Assembly: GCA_958448635.1 (NCBI GenBank)
Contig: CAUDEQ010000023.1
Span: 1-24,733 of the forward strand
From: an uncultured Bacillota bacterium
Lineage (GTDB): Bacteria; Bacillota; Clostridia; Peptostreptococcales; Anaerovoracaceae
Direction of reading: 5' to 3'
DNA: 24,733 nt
Shown here: positions 1 to 6,518 of the stretch, piece after piece
Layout of the letters: each line of letters opens with the position of its first letter
How positions within the stretch are numbered: position 1 is the stretch's first letter
Notes under the pieces: generated by a model
Databases searched by the model: none
Told to the model about the DNA's origin: nothing
Seen by the model: the letters and a program-made list of their open reading frames with translations, nothing else
Made by a program: the position numbers and the translations under genes

Positions 1-54
1 CCGTACGTACGGTGGTGTGAGAGGACGGCGGTTAGTCACCGCCTCCTACTCGAT
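1..54 (+). mobile_element. 3' end of a group II intron (partial domain V and complete domain VI)
   Basis: Bases 1-16 look like the 3' strand of a group II intron domain V (CGTACGTACGGT type). Bases 19-51 fold as domain VI: GAG (19-21) pairs with CTC (49-51), AGGA (22-25) with TCCT (44-47), and GGCGGT (27-32) with ACCGCC (38-43), leaving one bulged A at 48. That A lies 6 nt before the last intron base, the expected branch-point geometry, and the element ends CTACTCGAT with the AY terminus of this intron class. The body and any reverse transcriptase ORF lie outside the window. The 3' exon begins at 55. Confidence 0.8.
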
Positions 55-183
55 GCGCCGAGATCGTCATGGCATGCGCTGTGAAAAATCCAAATCACGC
101 TGCCATGGTGAAAAAAGGCAGGGAGCTTAACGCTTCCTTATGATGAAGCTGTCCTTCAGAAAAGAAAGGAAGGTTGACTTGAT
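55..183 (+). other. Leader region between the intron and the symporter gene, with two hairpins
   Basis: This 129-base stretch has no gene. CATGGCA (68-74) pairs with TGCCATG (101-107), extended inward by GC and GTGA (78-84) with TCACGC (95-100). A second short stem joins GGGAGC (121-126) and GCTTCC (132-137), with G-U pairing. No T-tract follows either stem, so neither looks like a plain terminator. AAGGAAGG at 166-173 is the ribosome binding site of the downstream symporter. No promoter was recognised; it may lie upstream of the intron. Confidence 0.4.
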
Positions 184-1734
184 ATGATTGTTAAAGCTTT
201 GATTTTGATCGTGTTTTTTGCATTGTTTATAGGCATAGGGCTTTACTGCAGAAAGCACGCTACCGATGTTGACGGATTCGTGTTGGGAGGACGTTCAGTG
301 GGCCCTTGGCTCACGGCTTTTGCATACGGGACCTCGTACTTTTCAGCCGTTATCTTTGTCGGATACGCCGGTCAGTTCGGATGGAGATTCGGTATAGCGT
401 CAACATGGATAGGAATAGGAAATGCGCTGATAGGCTCCTTGTTGGCATGGGTGATTCTGGGCAGACGTACCAGAATCATGAGTCAGCATCTTGACTCGGC
501 TACTATGCCGGACTTCTTCGGAAAGAGGTTTGACAGCAAGGCGCTGAAAATAGTGGCTTCAGCCATAATATTCGTATTCCTGATCCCTTATACGGCGTCG
601 CTGTACAACGGTCTTTCAAGGCTGTTTGCCATGGCCTTTGACATCGACTACTCGGTGTGCATAATCATAATGGCAATACTTACGGGCATATATGTGACGG
701 CGGGAGGCTATATGGCCACTGCCATAAACGATTTCATCCAGGGCTGCATAATGCTGGCAGGCATAGTGATAATAATAGCTGCCGTTCTTAATACACAGGG
801 TGGCTTCACGGCGGCGCTGGAAGAGTTGGCGCACGTTACAGACGAGGGTGCAGGCTCAGTTCCGGGCGTATTCAACTCCTTCTTCGGGCCTGAGCCTTTA
901 AATCTGCTGGCAGTGGTGATACTCACCTCTCTCGGTACATGGGGGCTGCCTCAGATGGTGCAGAAGTTCTACGCCATAGAAAGCGAAAAATCCATACATA
1001 AGGGAACTGTCATCTCGACATTGTTCGCCCTCATAGTGGCAGGTGGCTGCTATTTCCTGGGAGGCTTCGGCAGGCTCTTTGAGGAACAGATAAACCTGGA
1101 GGCAGACGGATTTGACGCTATCATACCTGCCATGCTGTCCAATCTGCCGGATATACTCATAGGTCTGGTGGTGCTGCTGGTGCTGTCGGCTTCAATGTCG
1201 ACGCTCTCATCTTTAGTTATCGCCTCCAGCTCTACGCTGACCATCGACTTCATAAAGGACAATGTCATCAGGAACATGAGCGAAAAACAGCAGGTGCTAA
1301 TAATAAGAGTTCTGCTGGTGGTGTTCATAGCCATATCGGTGGTGATAGCCATCGTACAGTACAAGAACAATGTGACCTTCATAGCTCAGCTCATGGGAGT
1401 TTCATGGGGCGCATTGGCAGGTGCATTCCTGGCGCCGTTCCTCTACGGGCTTTACTGGAAAAAGGTTACGAAGGCTGCAGTGTGGTGCAGCTATATATGG
1501 GGAGCAGGTGTGATGACTGCCAACCTGCTGGCTGCCGACGTATTTCCGACAATGCTCCAGTCCCCTATAAACTGCGGAGCCTTCACGATGCTGGCGGGAC
1601 TGATAATAGTTCCCGTGGTAAGCCTTGTAACCGGGAAGCCGGATATGGGAAGGGTGGAGGACTGCTTTGCCTGCTATGATAAGAAGGTGCTGGTTTCCGC
1701 AAAGGATTCCCTTGGAGATGAGATAGAAGAGTGA
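184..1734 (+). CDS. Sodium:solute symporter family (SSF) transporter
   Basis: This 516-residue integral membrane protein, with about 13 predicted hydrophobic helices, belongs to the SSF (PutP/PanF-like) family of Na+-coupled uptake carriers. Visible family features are an N-terminal helix followed by GGRSVGPWLTAFAYGTSYFSA, the GGYMATAINDFIQG segment, and a Ser/Thr-rich helix SASMSTLSSLVIASSS where the family binds its second sodium ion. The length is normal. ATG 184 follows AAGGAAGG with 10 nt spacing. The gene lies directly downstream of the intron end and immediately upstream of ung. The substrate (proline, pantothenate, another organic acid or amino acid) cannot be decided from sequence alone, so no symbol is given. 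Confidence 0.88.
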   Translation: MIVKALILIVFFALFIGIGLYCRKHATDVDGFVLGGRSVGPWLTAFAYGTSYFSAVIFVGYAGQFGWRFGIASTWIGIGNALIGSLLAWVILGRRTRIMSQHLDSATMPDFFGKRFDSKALKIVASAIIFVFLIPYTASLYNGLSRLFAMAFDIDYSVCIIIMAILTGIYVTAGGYMATAINDFIQGCIMLAGIVIIIAAVLNTQGGFTAALEELAHVTDEGAGSVPGVFNSFFGPEPLNLLAVVILTSLGTWGLPQMVQKFYAIESEKSIHKGTVISTLFALIVAGGCYFLGGFGRLFEEQINLEADGFDAIIPAMLSNLPDILIGLVVLLVLSASMSTLSSLVIASSSTLTIDFIKDNVIRNMSEKQQVLIIRVLLVVFIAISVVIAIVQYKNNVTFIAQLMGVSWGALAGAFLAPFLYGLYWKKVTKAAVWCSYIWGAGVMTANLLAADVFPTMLQSPINCGAFTMLAGLIIVPVVSLVTGKPDMGRVEDCFACYDKKVLVSAKDSLGDEIEE

Positions 1735-1740
1735 TATAAT
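1712..1740 (+). promoter_or_regulatory. Predicted extended -10 promoter for ung
   Basis: TTGGAG (1712-1717), a 17-nt spacer and TATAAT (1735-1740), preceded by TG at the -15/-14 position (TGA TATAAT). The TGA is also the symporter stop codon. Transcription would start about 7 nt after the -10, at or next to the ung ATG at 1747. Confidence 0.55.
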
Positions 1741-1746
1741 TGATCC

Positions 1747-2415
1747 ATGGTCAAATTAGGAAACAGCTGGGACAAGCTCCTGGAGGAAGAATTTAAAAAG
1801 GATTACTACATCAGACTGAGAAGCTTTCTTATCGACGAATACAGAAGCAGGAAGATATATCCTGACATGTATCATATTTTTGACGCTCTGAAGTATACTG
1901 CATATGAGGACGTTAAGGCAGTCATACTGGGTCAGGACCCGTATCATCAGCAGGGGCAGGCTCACGGACTGTGCTTTTCGGTACAGAAGGGAGTGCAGAT
2001 ACCGCCGTCACTGGTAAATATCTACAAGGAGCTGGAAAGCGATCTCGGTATAAAGCCGCCGGATCACGGATATCTTGAAAGCTGGGCGAGAAACGGAGTG
2101 CTGCTTCTCAATACGGTGCTGACGGTCCGCGACAGCAGGGCGAATTCCCATAAGGGAAAGGGATGGGAAATATTCACGGACAGGGTGATAGAGCTGCTCA
2201 ATGAGCGGGAAAAGCCTATGGTTTTCATATTGTGGGGCAATCATGCCAAGGCCAAGGAAAAGCTGATAACGAATCAGCAGCACCATATAATTAAGGGGAT
2301 ACATCCAAGCCCGCTGTCGGCTCACTACGGCTTCTGGGGCGGAAGGTATTTTTCAAGAACGAACGATTTTCTCGTGTCCACAGGCCAGGAGCCTGTGGAC
2401 TGGCGAGTCAGGTGA
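1747..2415 (+). CDS. ung: Uracil-DNA glycosylase, family 1
   Basis: It excises uracil from DNA to start base excision repair in the cytoplasm. The 222 residues match the family length. The water-activating loop GQDPYH is at 62-67, with catalytic Asp64. HGLCFSV follows at 73-79, LLNTVLTV is near 120-127, and the DNA-intercalation loop HPSPLSA is at 186-192. ATG 1747 gives the usual Ung N-terminus (LGNSWDKLLEEEF). There is no convincing Shine-Dalgarno: the nearest purine stretch (1726-1731) is 15 nt away. With the -10 box ending at 1740 this suggests a leaderless transcript. The gene converges on azlDC. Confidence 0.97.
   Translation: MVKLGNSWDKLLEEEFKKDYYIRLRSFLIDEYRSRKIYPDMYHIFDALKYTAYEDVKAVILGQDPYHQQGQAHGLCFSVQKGVQIPPSLVNIYKELESDLGIKPPDHGYLESWARNGVLLLNTVLTVRDSRANSHKGKGWEIFTDRVIELLNEREKPMVFILWGNHAKAKEKLITNQQHHIIKGIHPSPLSAHYGFWGGRYFSRTNDFLVSTGQEPVDWRVR
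2376..2400 (+). other. Perfect 10-bp hairpin inside the 3' end of ung
   Basis: GTCCACAGGC (2376-2385) and GCCTGTGGAC (2391-2400) are exact reverse complements with a 5-nt loop, ending five codons before the ung stop. No T-tract follows. It may act with the next hairpin as a 3' stabilising or terminating structure. Confidence 0.5.
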
Positions 2416-2420
2416 TGGCA

Positions 2421-2478
2421 GGGCTCATTTGACGAAATGAAGGGAAGCTGTTTCCCTGCGCTTCGTTAAAGGGAGCCC
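2421..2478. terminator. Long nested hairpin between convergent ung and azlD
   Basis: GGGCTC (2421-2426) pairs with GAGCCC (2473-2478), TTTGACGAA (2428-2436) with TTCGTTAAA (2462-2470, one G-U), and an inner stem joins AGGGAA (2441-2446) to TTCCCT (2452-2457). The total is about 21 bp. It begins just after the ung stop and overlaps the azlD stop codon (2466-2468). Neither strand carries a clear T-tract, so a function as a bidirectional terminator or RNA-end protector is inferred. Confidence 0.45.
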
Positions 2479-2792
2479 GACATGCCCATCATCAGCTCTA
2501 CGATGAGGACTGCAAGGCATGCTCCCACGGCAACGGTCAGCAGACCCTTACCTCTGTATGACAGAAATACCGCAGCGACAAGCCCTGCTGCTGCAGAGAC
2601 GATGCTGCCGGTGGCGTACAGTATGGCGGGAAAGGTCATTGCGGCCAGAACAGTATACGGTATGTAATAGAGAAAGGAATTTATGAACCTGTTCTCTATT
2701 TTTTTATTTATCAGCACGAAGGGTATTACTCTGATCAGATATGTCACACCTGCCATGGTTATGAGATATGGCAGGAAGGTCATAAAGTCCAT
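2466..2792 (-). CDS. azlD: AzlD family branched-chain amino acid exporter subunit
   Basis: A 108-residue membrane protein with four hydrophobic segments. The core TYLIRVIPFVLINKKI, then FLYYIPYTVLAAMTFPA, is typical of AzlD/YgaH, the small partner of AzlC in the LIV-E export complex. The start lies 1 nt after the azlC stop. Its ribosome binding site GGAGG sits in the terminal Glu codons of azlC, so the two are translationally linked. The stop codon lies within the long hairpin shared with convergent ung. Confidence 0.9.
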   Translation of the reverse strand: MDFMTFLPYLITMAGVTYLIRVIPFVLINKKIENRFINSFLYYIPYTVLAAMTFPAILYATGSIVSAAAGLVAAVFLSYRGKGLLTVAVGACLAVLIVELMMGMSGSL

Positions 2793-2793
2793 G

Positions 2794-3486
2794 TTATTCC
2801 TCCTCCTTTACAGGGAACAGCAGAGCCGCAAGAGCTGATGCGGCAACTGCGCATATGATTATGGCAAAGCCCGAGGATATACCGTCAAAGACAGGTATAT
2901 AGTAAAGGGCTGCGCTTATGGCGACTGCAGCGGCAACTGCAGCCAGCACATGTACGTTTTCCCGCGCTTTCGGAACTACAACGGCGATGAACATGCCGTA
3001 GAGTGCGACTCCAAGAGCGTTGGTTATGATGAGAGGCATGATATTGCCGAGAACGGCGCCGACAACTGTTCCCGACGTCCAGCCTATGACAGGTATGCTC
3101 ATGAGGCCTGCGTAATATCCGCGGCTCAGCTCACCCTCCTGCCCGATGGCAACGGCGAAGATCTCATCCGTTATGGCATATCCCAGCAGGAGCCTCCATA
3201 CACCCCTGAATCTGCCGTCAACCTTCTGAGAAAGAGATATGCCCATGAGAGCATATCTGGAGTTGATGACCAGCTGTGTAAGTATCATTTCAAAATACGT
3301 TCCCATGCCTGCGATTACCGTTACGCCTGCGAACTGACCTGCCGAGGTGAGATTGGTCAGCGATATGAGCATGGCTTCGAACCATGTGCAGCCTGCCTCT
3401 GCAGCCATCAGGCCGAAGGCTATGGAAACGGAAAAATATCCTAAGGCTATGGGAATGCCGTCTCTTATTCCCTTTTTAAAATCCAT
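2794..3486 (-). CDS. azlC: AzlC family branched-chain amino acid exporter, large subunit
   Basis: A 230-residue polytopic membrane protein of the AzlC/YgaZ family, which exports branched-chain amino acids (or, in some relatives, other amino acids) together with AzlD. Family signatures are the N-terminal GIRDGIPIALGYFSVSIAFG, the SAGQFA segment, NSRYALMG and DEIFAVA. An upstream in-frame ATG at 3504 would add six residues but lacks a ribosome binding site. AAAGGA at 3496-3501 lies inside that extension, 9 nt before ATG 3486, so 3486 is preferred. It is first in a two-gene operon with azlD and divergent from the lysO-like gene. Confidence 0.92.
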   Translation of the reverse strand: MDFKKGIRDGIPIALGYFSVSIAFGLMAAEAGCTWFEAMLISLTNLTSAGQFAGVTVIAGMGTYFEMILTQLVINSRYALMGISLSQKVDGRFRGVWRLLLGYAITDEIFAVAIGQEGELSRGYYAGLMSIPVIGWTSGTVVGAVLGNIMPLIITNALGVALYGMFIAVVVPKARENVHVLAAVAAAVAISAALYYIPVFDGISSGFAIIICAVAASALAALLFPVKEEE

Positions 3487-3495
3487 TGTCTTATG

Positions 3496-3501
3496 TCCTT
3501 T
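3496..3501 (-). promoter_or_regulatory. Ribosome binding site that decides the azlC start
   Basis: AAAGGA on the - strand lies 9 nt upstream of ATG 3486. It excludes the longer start at 3504, which has no purine-rich sequence upstream. Confidence 0.7.
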
Positions 3502-3527
3502 CATTTTGGCTTACAATAGTATATACT
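3499..3527 (+). promoter_or_regulatory. Predicted divergent promoter for the lysO-like gene
   Basis: TTTCAT (3499-3504), 17 nt, TATACT (3522-3527). The -10 is good and the -35 weak. It overlaps the azlC promoter at the -10 palindrome, so both cannot be occupied at once. Confidence 0.45.
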
Positions 3528-3546
3528 TTTACTGTGAATATGTAAA
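3518..3546 (-). promoter_or_regulatory. Predicted sigma-A promoter for azlCD
   Basis: On the - strand, TTTACA (3541-3546), an exact 17-nt spacer and TATACT (3518-3523). It lies 32 nt upstream of the preferred azlC start. Its -10 shares the palindrome AGTATATACT (3518-3527) with the divergent promoter. Confidence 0.65.
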
Positions 3547-3564
3547 ATGATTTTAAGGAGATCG

Positions 3565-4563
3565 GTGGCTGAAATGGGATTGCTGGTTTTGTACTGGGGC
3601 TTTATGCTGGCGGCTTATATAATAGCCGCCCGAAACAGACACAAGGCTGAAAGGCTGACGTTCATACAGAAGGCGATGATGCCTGTGGTTTACATACTGG
3701 TGCTGATAATGGGACTTCGAATGGGAGTCAACGAGCAGGTTACATCAAACCTGGGGACCATAGGTCTTCAGTCTCTGGTGATAACAGCGCTGGCTGTAGC
3801 CGGGAGCATGGCGGCTATCACGGCGGTGCGTGCAGTGCTGAGAATGGATAAATACGGAAACCTGAAATCAGCAGATAAGGGCTGCGATGGTGAGTCGGAC
3901 ACGGAAGAAAAGCAGAAGCTCAGCAGATCGGATATAGAAAGCACGGTGATAATACTGGGTCTTGTGGTAACGGGCATGCTGGCGGGATATTTTGTAATCG
4001 CAGGCATGATGCCGCAGATTCTGGATGACTTCAATGTTATTTCAGGTCATTCACTGACGGTGTTCCTATGCGTGCTGCTGTTCTGCGTCGGCTTTGATCT
4101 GGGCCTTTCAGGGACGGTGGTGTCAAATATACGAAAGGTTGGCGCACGGGCATTTGCATTTCCATTCGCAGCTGTGGCGGGAAGCCTGATCATAGGCACG
4201 ATGGCAGGAATGATATTCGGATTTTCCGCCAGGGAAAGCCTTGCCATAAGTGCGGGCTTCGGCTGGTATACATATGCGCCTACGGTCATAGCAGGAGCCG
4301 GAAGCCAGTACATGGTGGCTTCAGCAGTTTCATTCATGCACAACGTCATAAGAGAGGTGGCCGGAATAGTTCTCATACCCATTCTTGCAAAAAAGGCAGG
4401 GTATATCGAGGTGGCGGGGATACCGGGCGTTGCAGCCATGGACGTCTGCATGCCCATCGTCGAAAGAGCCTGCAGGCAGGATACCGTGGTGTATTCCTTT
4501 GCCATAGGGCTGCTGATGTGCCTTGTGACGTCCATACTGGTGCCGCTGGTGATGGGAGTATAA
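3565..4563 (+). CDS. lysO: LysO (DUF340) family lysine exporter
   Basis: About 332 residues with roughly 8-10 membrane helices, matching the DUF340/LysO (YbjE) family. E. coli LysO exports L-lysine and its toxic analogue thialysine. The C-terminal half is diagnostic: GFDLGLSG, then ESLAISAGFGWYTYAPTVI, then FMHNVIREVAGI and AMDVCMPIVERA. The N-terminal part (LysO_N-like) is joined by a hydrophilic, acidic linker near 95-125. Start choice is uncertain: ATG 3547 has no ribosome binding site, AAGGAG at 3555-3560 best serves GTG 3565 (short spacing), and ATG 3574 is also possible. It is divergent from azlCD, another amino-acid exporter. Lysine as substrate is inferred from the family. Confidence 0.82.
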   Translation: MAEMGLLVLYWGFMLAAYIIAARNRHKAERLTFIQKAMMPVVYILVLIMGLRMGVNEQVTSNLGTIGLQSLVITALAVAGSMAAITAVRAVLRMDKYGNLKSADKGCDGESDTEEKQKLSRSDIESTVIILGLVVTGMLAGYFVIAGMMPQILDDFNVISGHSLTVFLCVLLFCVGFDLGLSGTVVSNIRKVGARAFAFPFAAVAGSLIIGTMAGMIFGFSARESLAISAGFGWYTYAPTVIAGAGSQYMVASAVSFMHNVIREVAGIVLIPILAKKAGYIEVAGIPGVAAMDVCMPIVERACRQDTVVYSFAIGLLMCLVTSILVPLVMGV

Positions 4564-4592
4564 AAAATCTGCCGCAGATTACCGCAGCAGAT
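4562..4592 (-). terminator. Intrinsic terminator of the methyltransferase gene, overlapping two stop codons
   Basis: Read on the - strand, an 11-bp stem (arms 4582-4592 and 4567-4577, with two G-U pairs) with a 4-nt loop is followed by TTTTT(A). The G-U pairs become mismatches on the + strand, so it works only in the - direction. The methyltransferase TAA (4579-4581) lies at the loop, and the T-tract overlaps the lysO stop at 4561-4563. Confidence 0.75.
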
Positions 4593-5727
4593 CTATAGTC
4601 GGATGGACATTGTATGTTTTTTTTAGAGCTTCGTATTCCTGCGAAGCTTTTTTCTTTGCTGAAGAGCTTTTGCTGTCGTTATATACAGCCTTTATCATAA
4701 CGTTCTTGGAGGTGTGCTCCAGAGAAGTGAACTCTATCATGCTGACATCGTAGCCGGCAGCCTCAAGCCTGAGGCCTCGAAGCCCGTTGGTGAGAAGCTC
4801 GGTGAACTTATCTCTGATGATGCCGTGCTTGAGCATGGGCTCGTCGACATCGTTTTTTATCTGGGAGAAAAGCTCATGCTGACAGCAGGGAACGCTGAGG
4901 ATAACCTTGCTGTGCCACTTTACGGCATTTATCAGTGCGAAGTCGGTGGCTGTGTCGCATGCATGCAGTGTCACCACCATGTCTGCACCGGTGCTTTGAA
5001 AATCGGCGATGTCGCCTGTCAGGAAGGTGAGGCCGTCGTAGCCCAGTCTTTTGGCAGTATCATTGCAGAAGCGGATGACGTCCTCCTTTAGATCCAGCCC
5101 TATTATCTCCACATCTCGTTCCTTTATGAGCTTGAGGTAGTGATAAAGGGCAAAGGTCAGGTAGCTTTTTCCGCAGCCGAAATCTATGATGCGAAGCCTT
5201 CCGTCGGAGGGCAGATGTCCAAAAGAATCGTCAGCTATCTCAAGATACCTGTTGATCTGTCTGAATTTGGAATAATGCTTTTTGAAGACCTTGCCGTTTT
5301 CGGACATAACGCCCAAGGCGATAAGAAAATCGCAGGGTCTGCCGTCCTCCAGTATATAGTTTTTCGTGTTGTCGTGGGACAGGCTGGCGGCTGTACGGCC
5401 GGCAGGCCTTCTCGTGATCCTCGGATTGTCCGGTTTGGCAGCCAGGATCTGGATGTCCTCGTCCTCGGCAAGTATGTTGATCTGCTTGAAATCAGATGCG
5501 ATGACGTCACATGCGAAGTCGACGCCTTGATAATACGGGATGTTTCTGTGGGTGACCTTCTTATCGTAGTGATATTCGGCCTGATACATGTATTCTCCCT
5601 TTATGGTCACGGGGCGCATCGTTATTTTTCTGTATTCTGTGGATTTTCTTCTTCTGTCGGCGAAAACGATCTTTATAAGCCTGCCTCCGTCGAAGACAGA
5701 GCAGAGTGTCTGTTTTATCTTTTCCAT
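4579..5727 (-). CDS. SAM-dependent methyltransferase, Methyltransf_32 (GSTCD-like) family
   Basis: A soluble protein of 382 residues. Residues 1-170 form an N-terminal region without a recognised motif. Residues 178-340 are a class I Rossmann methyltransferase: SAM-binding FGCGKS (183-188), an acidic strand end GLDLKED (210-216), TLHACDTATD (253-262) and PCCQHE (280-285). The last two are hallmarks of the Methyltransf_32 group, which includes eukaryotic GSTCD. The C-terminus is rich in Lys and Ser. The substrate is unknown; an RNA or protein target is possible but not shown. ATG 5727 has AAAGGCGG upstream. It probably has its own promoter, 28 nt before the start, and a terminator overlapping its last codons. 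Confidence 0.85.
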   Translation of the reverse strand: MEKIKQTLCSVFDGGRLIKIVFADRRRKSTEYRKITMRPVTIKGEYMYQAEYHYDKKVTHRNIPYYQGVDFACDVIASDFKQINILAEDEDIQILAAKPDNPRITRRPAGRTAASLSHDNTKNYILEDGRPCDFLIALGVMSENGKVFKKHYSKFRQINRYLEIADDSFGHLPSDGRLRIIDFGCGKSYLTFALYHYLKLIKERDVEIIGLDLKEDVIRFCNDTAKRLGYDGLTFLTGDIADFQSTGADMVVTLHACDTATDFALINAVKWHSKVILSVPCCQHELFSQIKNDVDEPMLKHGIIRDKFTELLTNGLRGLRLEAAGYDVSMIEFTSLEHTSKNVMIKAVYNDSKSSSAKKKASQEYEALKKTYNVHPTIDLLR

Positions 5728-5754
5728 ATGAGCCGCCTTTCTTTTACGGAATGT

Positions 5755-5783
5755 ATATTACCATAAAGAAAAGGCAGGGGCAA
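5755..5783 (-). promoter_or_regulatory. Predicted promoter for the methyltransferase gene
   Basis: On the - strand, TTGCCC (5778-5783), a 17-nt spacer and TAATAT (5755-5760). It lies in the 88-nt gap after the amidase gene, which shows no obvious terminator. Confidence 0.4.
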
Positions 5784-5815
5784 CCGGCAATGGGGCATCA
5801 AAGCTTTGCGGGACT

Positions 5816-6373
5816 CTACAGGGCTGTCTGAGGCTCTCTGAACGGTATTCCGAAATATTCCGTCAGGGACAGCACCAGAGTACGGGCGATGAGGGGTATG
5901 TTGTTGATTATCCATGTGGCGTCCTCGAGATTATCGTGGTATGCCAGCTCGATGAGGTTGGCGGGAGCACGGGTCAGGCGCAGCTCGGCGAGAGTGGTGT
6001 TGGCCACCGTTTTAACACGTGAGGGATCGGGATATATGACCTTGAGATTGCTTTCAAAGATCAAGGCAGCCCTGAGAGCTTCGCTGCTTGTAGCATAGTA
6101 ATATATGTCGGAGCCCTGAAGCTGTCCCGACAGGCTTTCCGGAGATGCATTGGAGTGCAGGGCAAGATGAAAGTCGTAGTTTCCCGCATTGGACAGGGCG
6201 ATGACCTGTCTCAGGGTGTCGTCGGGGCTGTTTCGCGTAAATGTTATGCCGGAAGCGATGAGATAAGGCTCCATGGCGTCAGCTATGAGATTCATATAGT
6301 ATTCTTCGGTGCCAAGTCCGTTGACATATGGATTGAATTCCTGCACGGAGGGGCTTAGAAACAGATTGGGCAT
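5816..6373 (-). CDS. N-acetylmuramoyl-L-alanine amidase-like protein (Amidase_3 fold), no signal peptide
   Basis: The 185 residues resemble zinc-dependent Amidase_3 enzymes, which cut the amide bond between MurNAc and L-Ala in peptidoglycan. Residues E23/E24 (GTEEYYMN), H73 (LALHSNA) and E142 (ANLIELAYHDN) match the second and third zinc ligands and the catalytic Glu. The usual first-ligand motif (DPGHGG) is replaced by LSPSVQEFNPYVNG at 6-19, without a histidine. There is no signal peptide or cell-wall binding domain. ATG 6373 is chosen because AAGGAG (6381-6386) lies 7 nt upstream; an in-frame ATG at 6424 lacks one. A role in spore or cell-wall turnover is inferred only. Confidence 0.78.
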   Translation of the reverse strand: MPNLFLSPSVQEFNPYVNGLGTEEYYMNLIADAMEPYLIASGITFTRNSPDDTLRQVIALSNAGNYDFHLALHSNASPESLSGQLQGSDIYYYATSSEALRAALIFESNLKVIYPDPSRVKTVANTTLAELRLTRAPANLIELAYHDNLEDATWIINNIPLIARTLVLSLTEYFGIPFREPQTAL

Positions 6374-6380
6374 GAAAAAT

Positions 6381-6386
6381 CTCCTT
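6381..6386 (-). promoter_or_regulatory. Ribosome binding site that decides the amidase start
   Basis: AAGGAG on the - strand, 7 nt from ATG 6373. It shortens the ORF by 17 residues and gives the N-terminus MPNLFLSPS. Confidence 0.8.
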
Positions 6387-6394
6387 TTTGATTT

Positions 6395-6423
6395 AACATA
6401 CGCGAGCCATTTATTTTTTGACA
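6395..6423 (-). promoter_or_regulatory. Predicted promoter for the amidase gene
   Basis: On the - strand, TGTCAA (6418-6423), 17 nt, TATGTT (6395-6400). Its -35 occupies the same six base pairs as the -35 of the divergent typA promoter. Confidence 0.4.
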
Positions 6424-6446
6424 CACCGCCATTATTGATTTATACT
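6418..6446 (+). promoter_or_regulatory. Strong predicted sigma-A promoter for typA-mscS
   Basis: Consensus TTGACA (6418-6423), an exact 17-nt spacer and TATACT (6441-6446). Transcription would start near 6453, giving a leader of about 66 nt. Confidence 0.75.
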
Positions 6447-6474
6447 ATAAAGTTGTAGAAAATGCAGCAAAGGC

Positions 6475-6490
6475 AAAGCCTGAGGGCTTT
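6475..6490 (+). other. Small hairpin in the typA leader
   Basis: AAAGCC (6475-6480), TGAG loop, GGCTTT (6485-6490), followed by a single T then AAC. It resembles a weak terminator or attenuator upstream of typA. The T-tract is too short for a confident call. Confidence 0.3.
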
Positions 6491-6518
6491 TAACAAATAC
6501 GGAAAGCGGGAAATAAAA

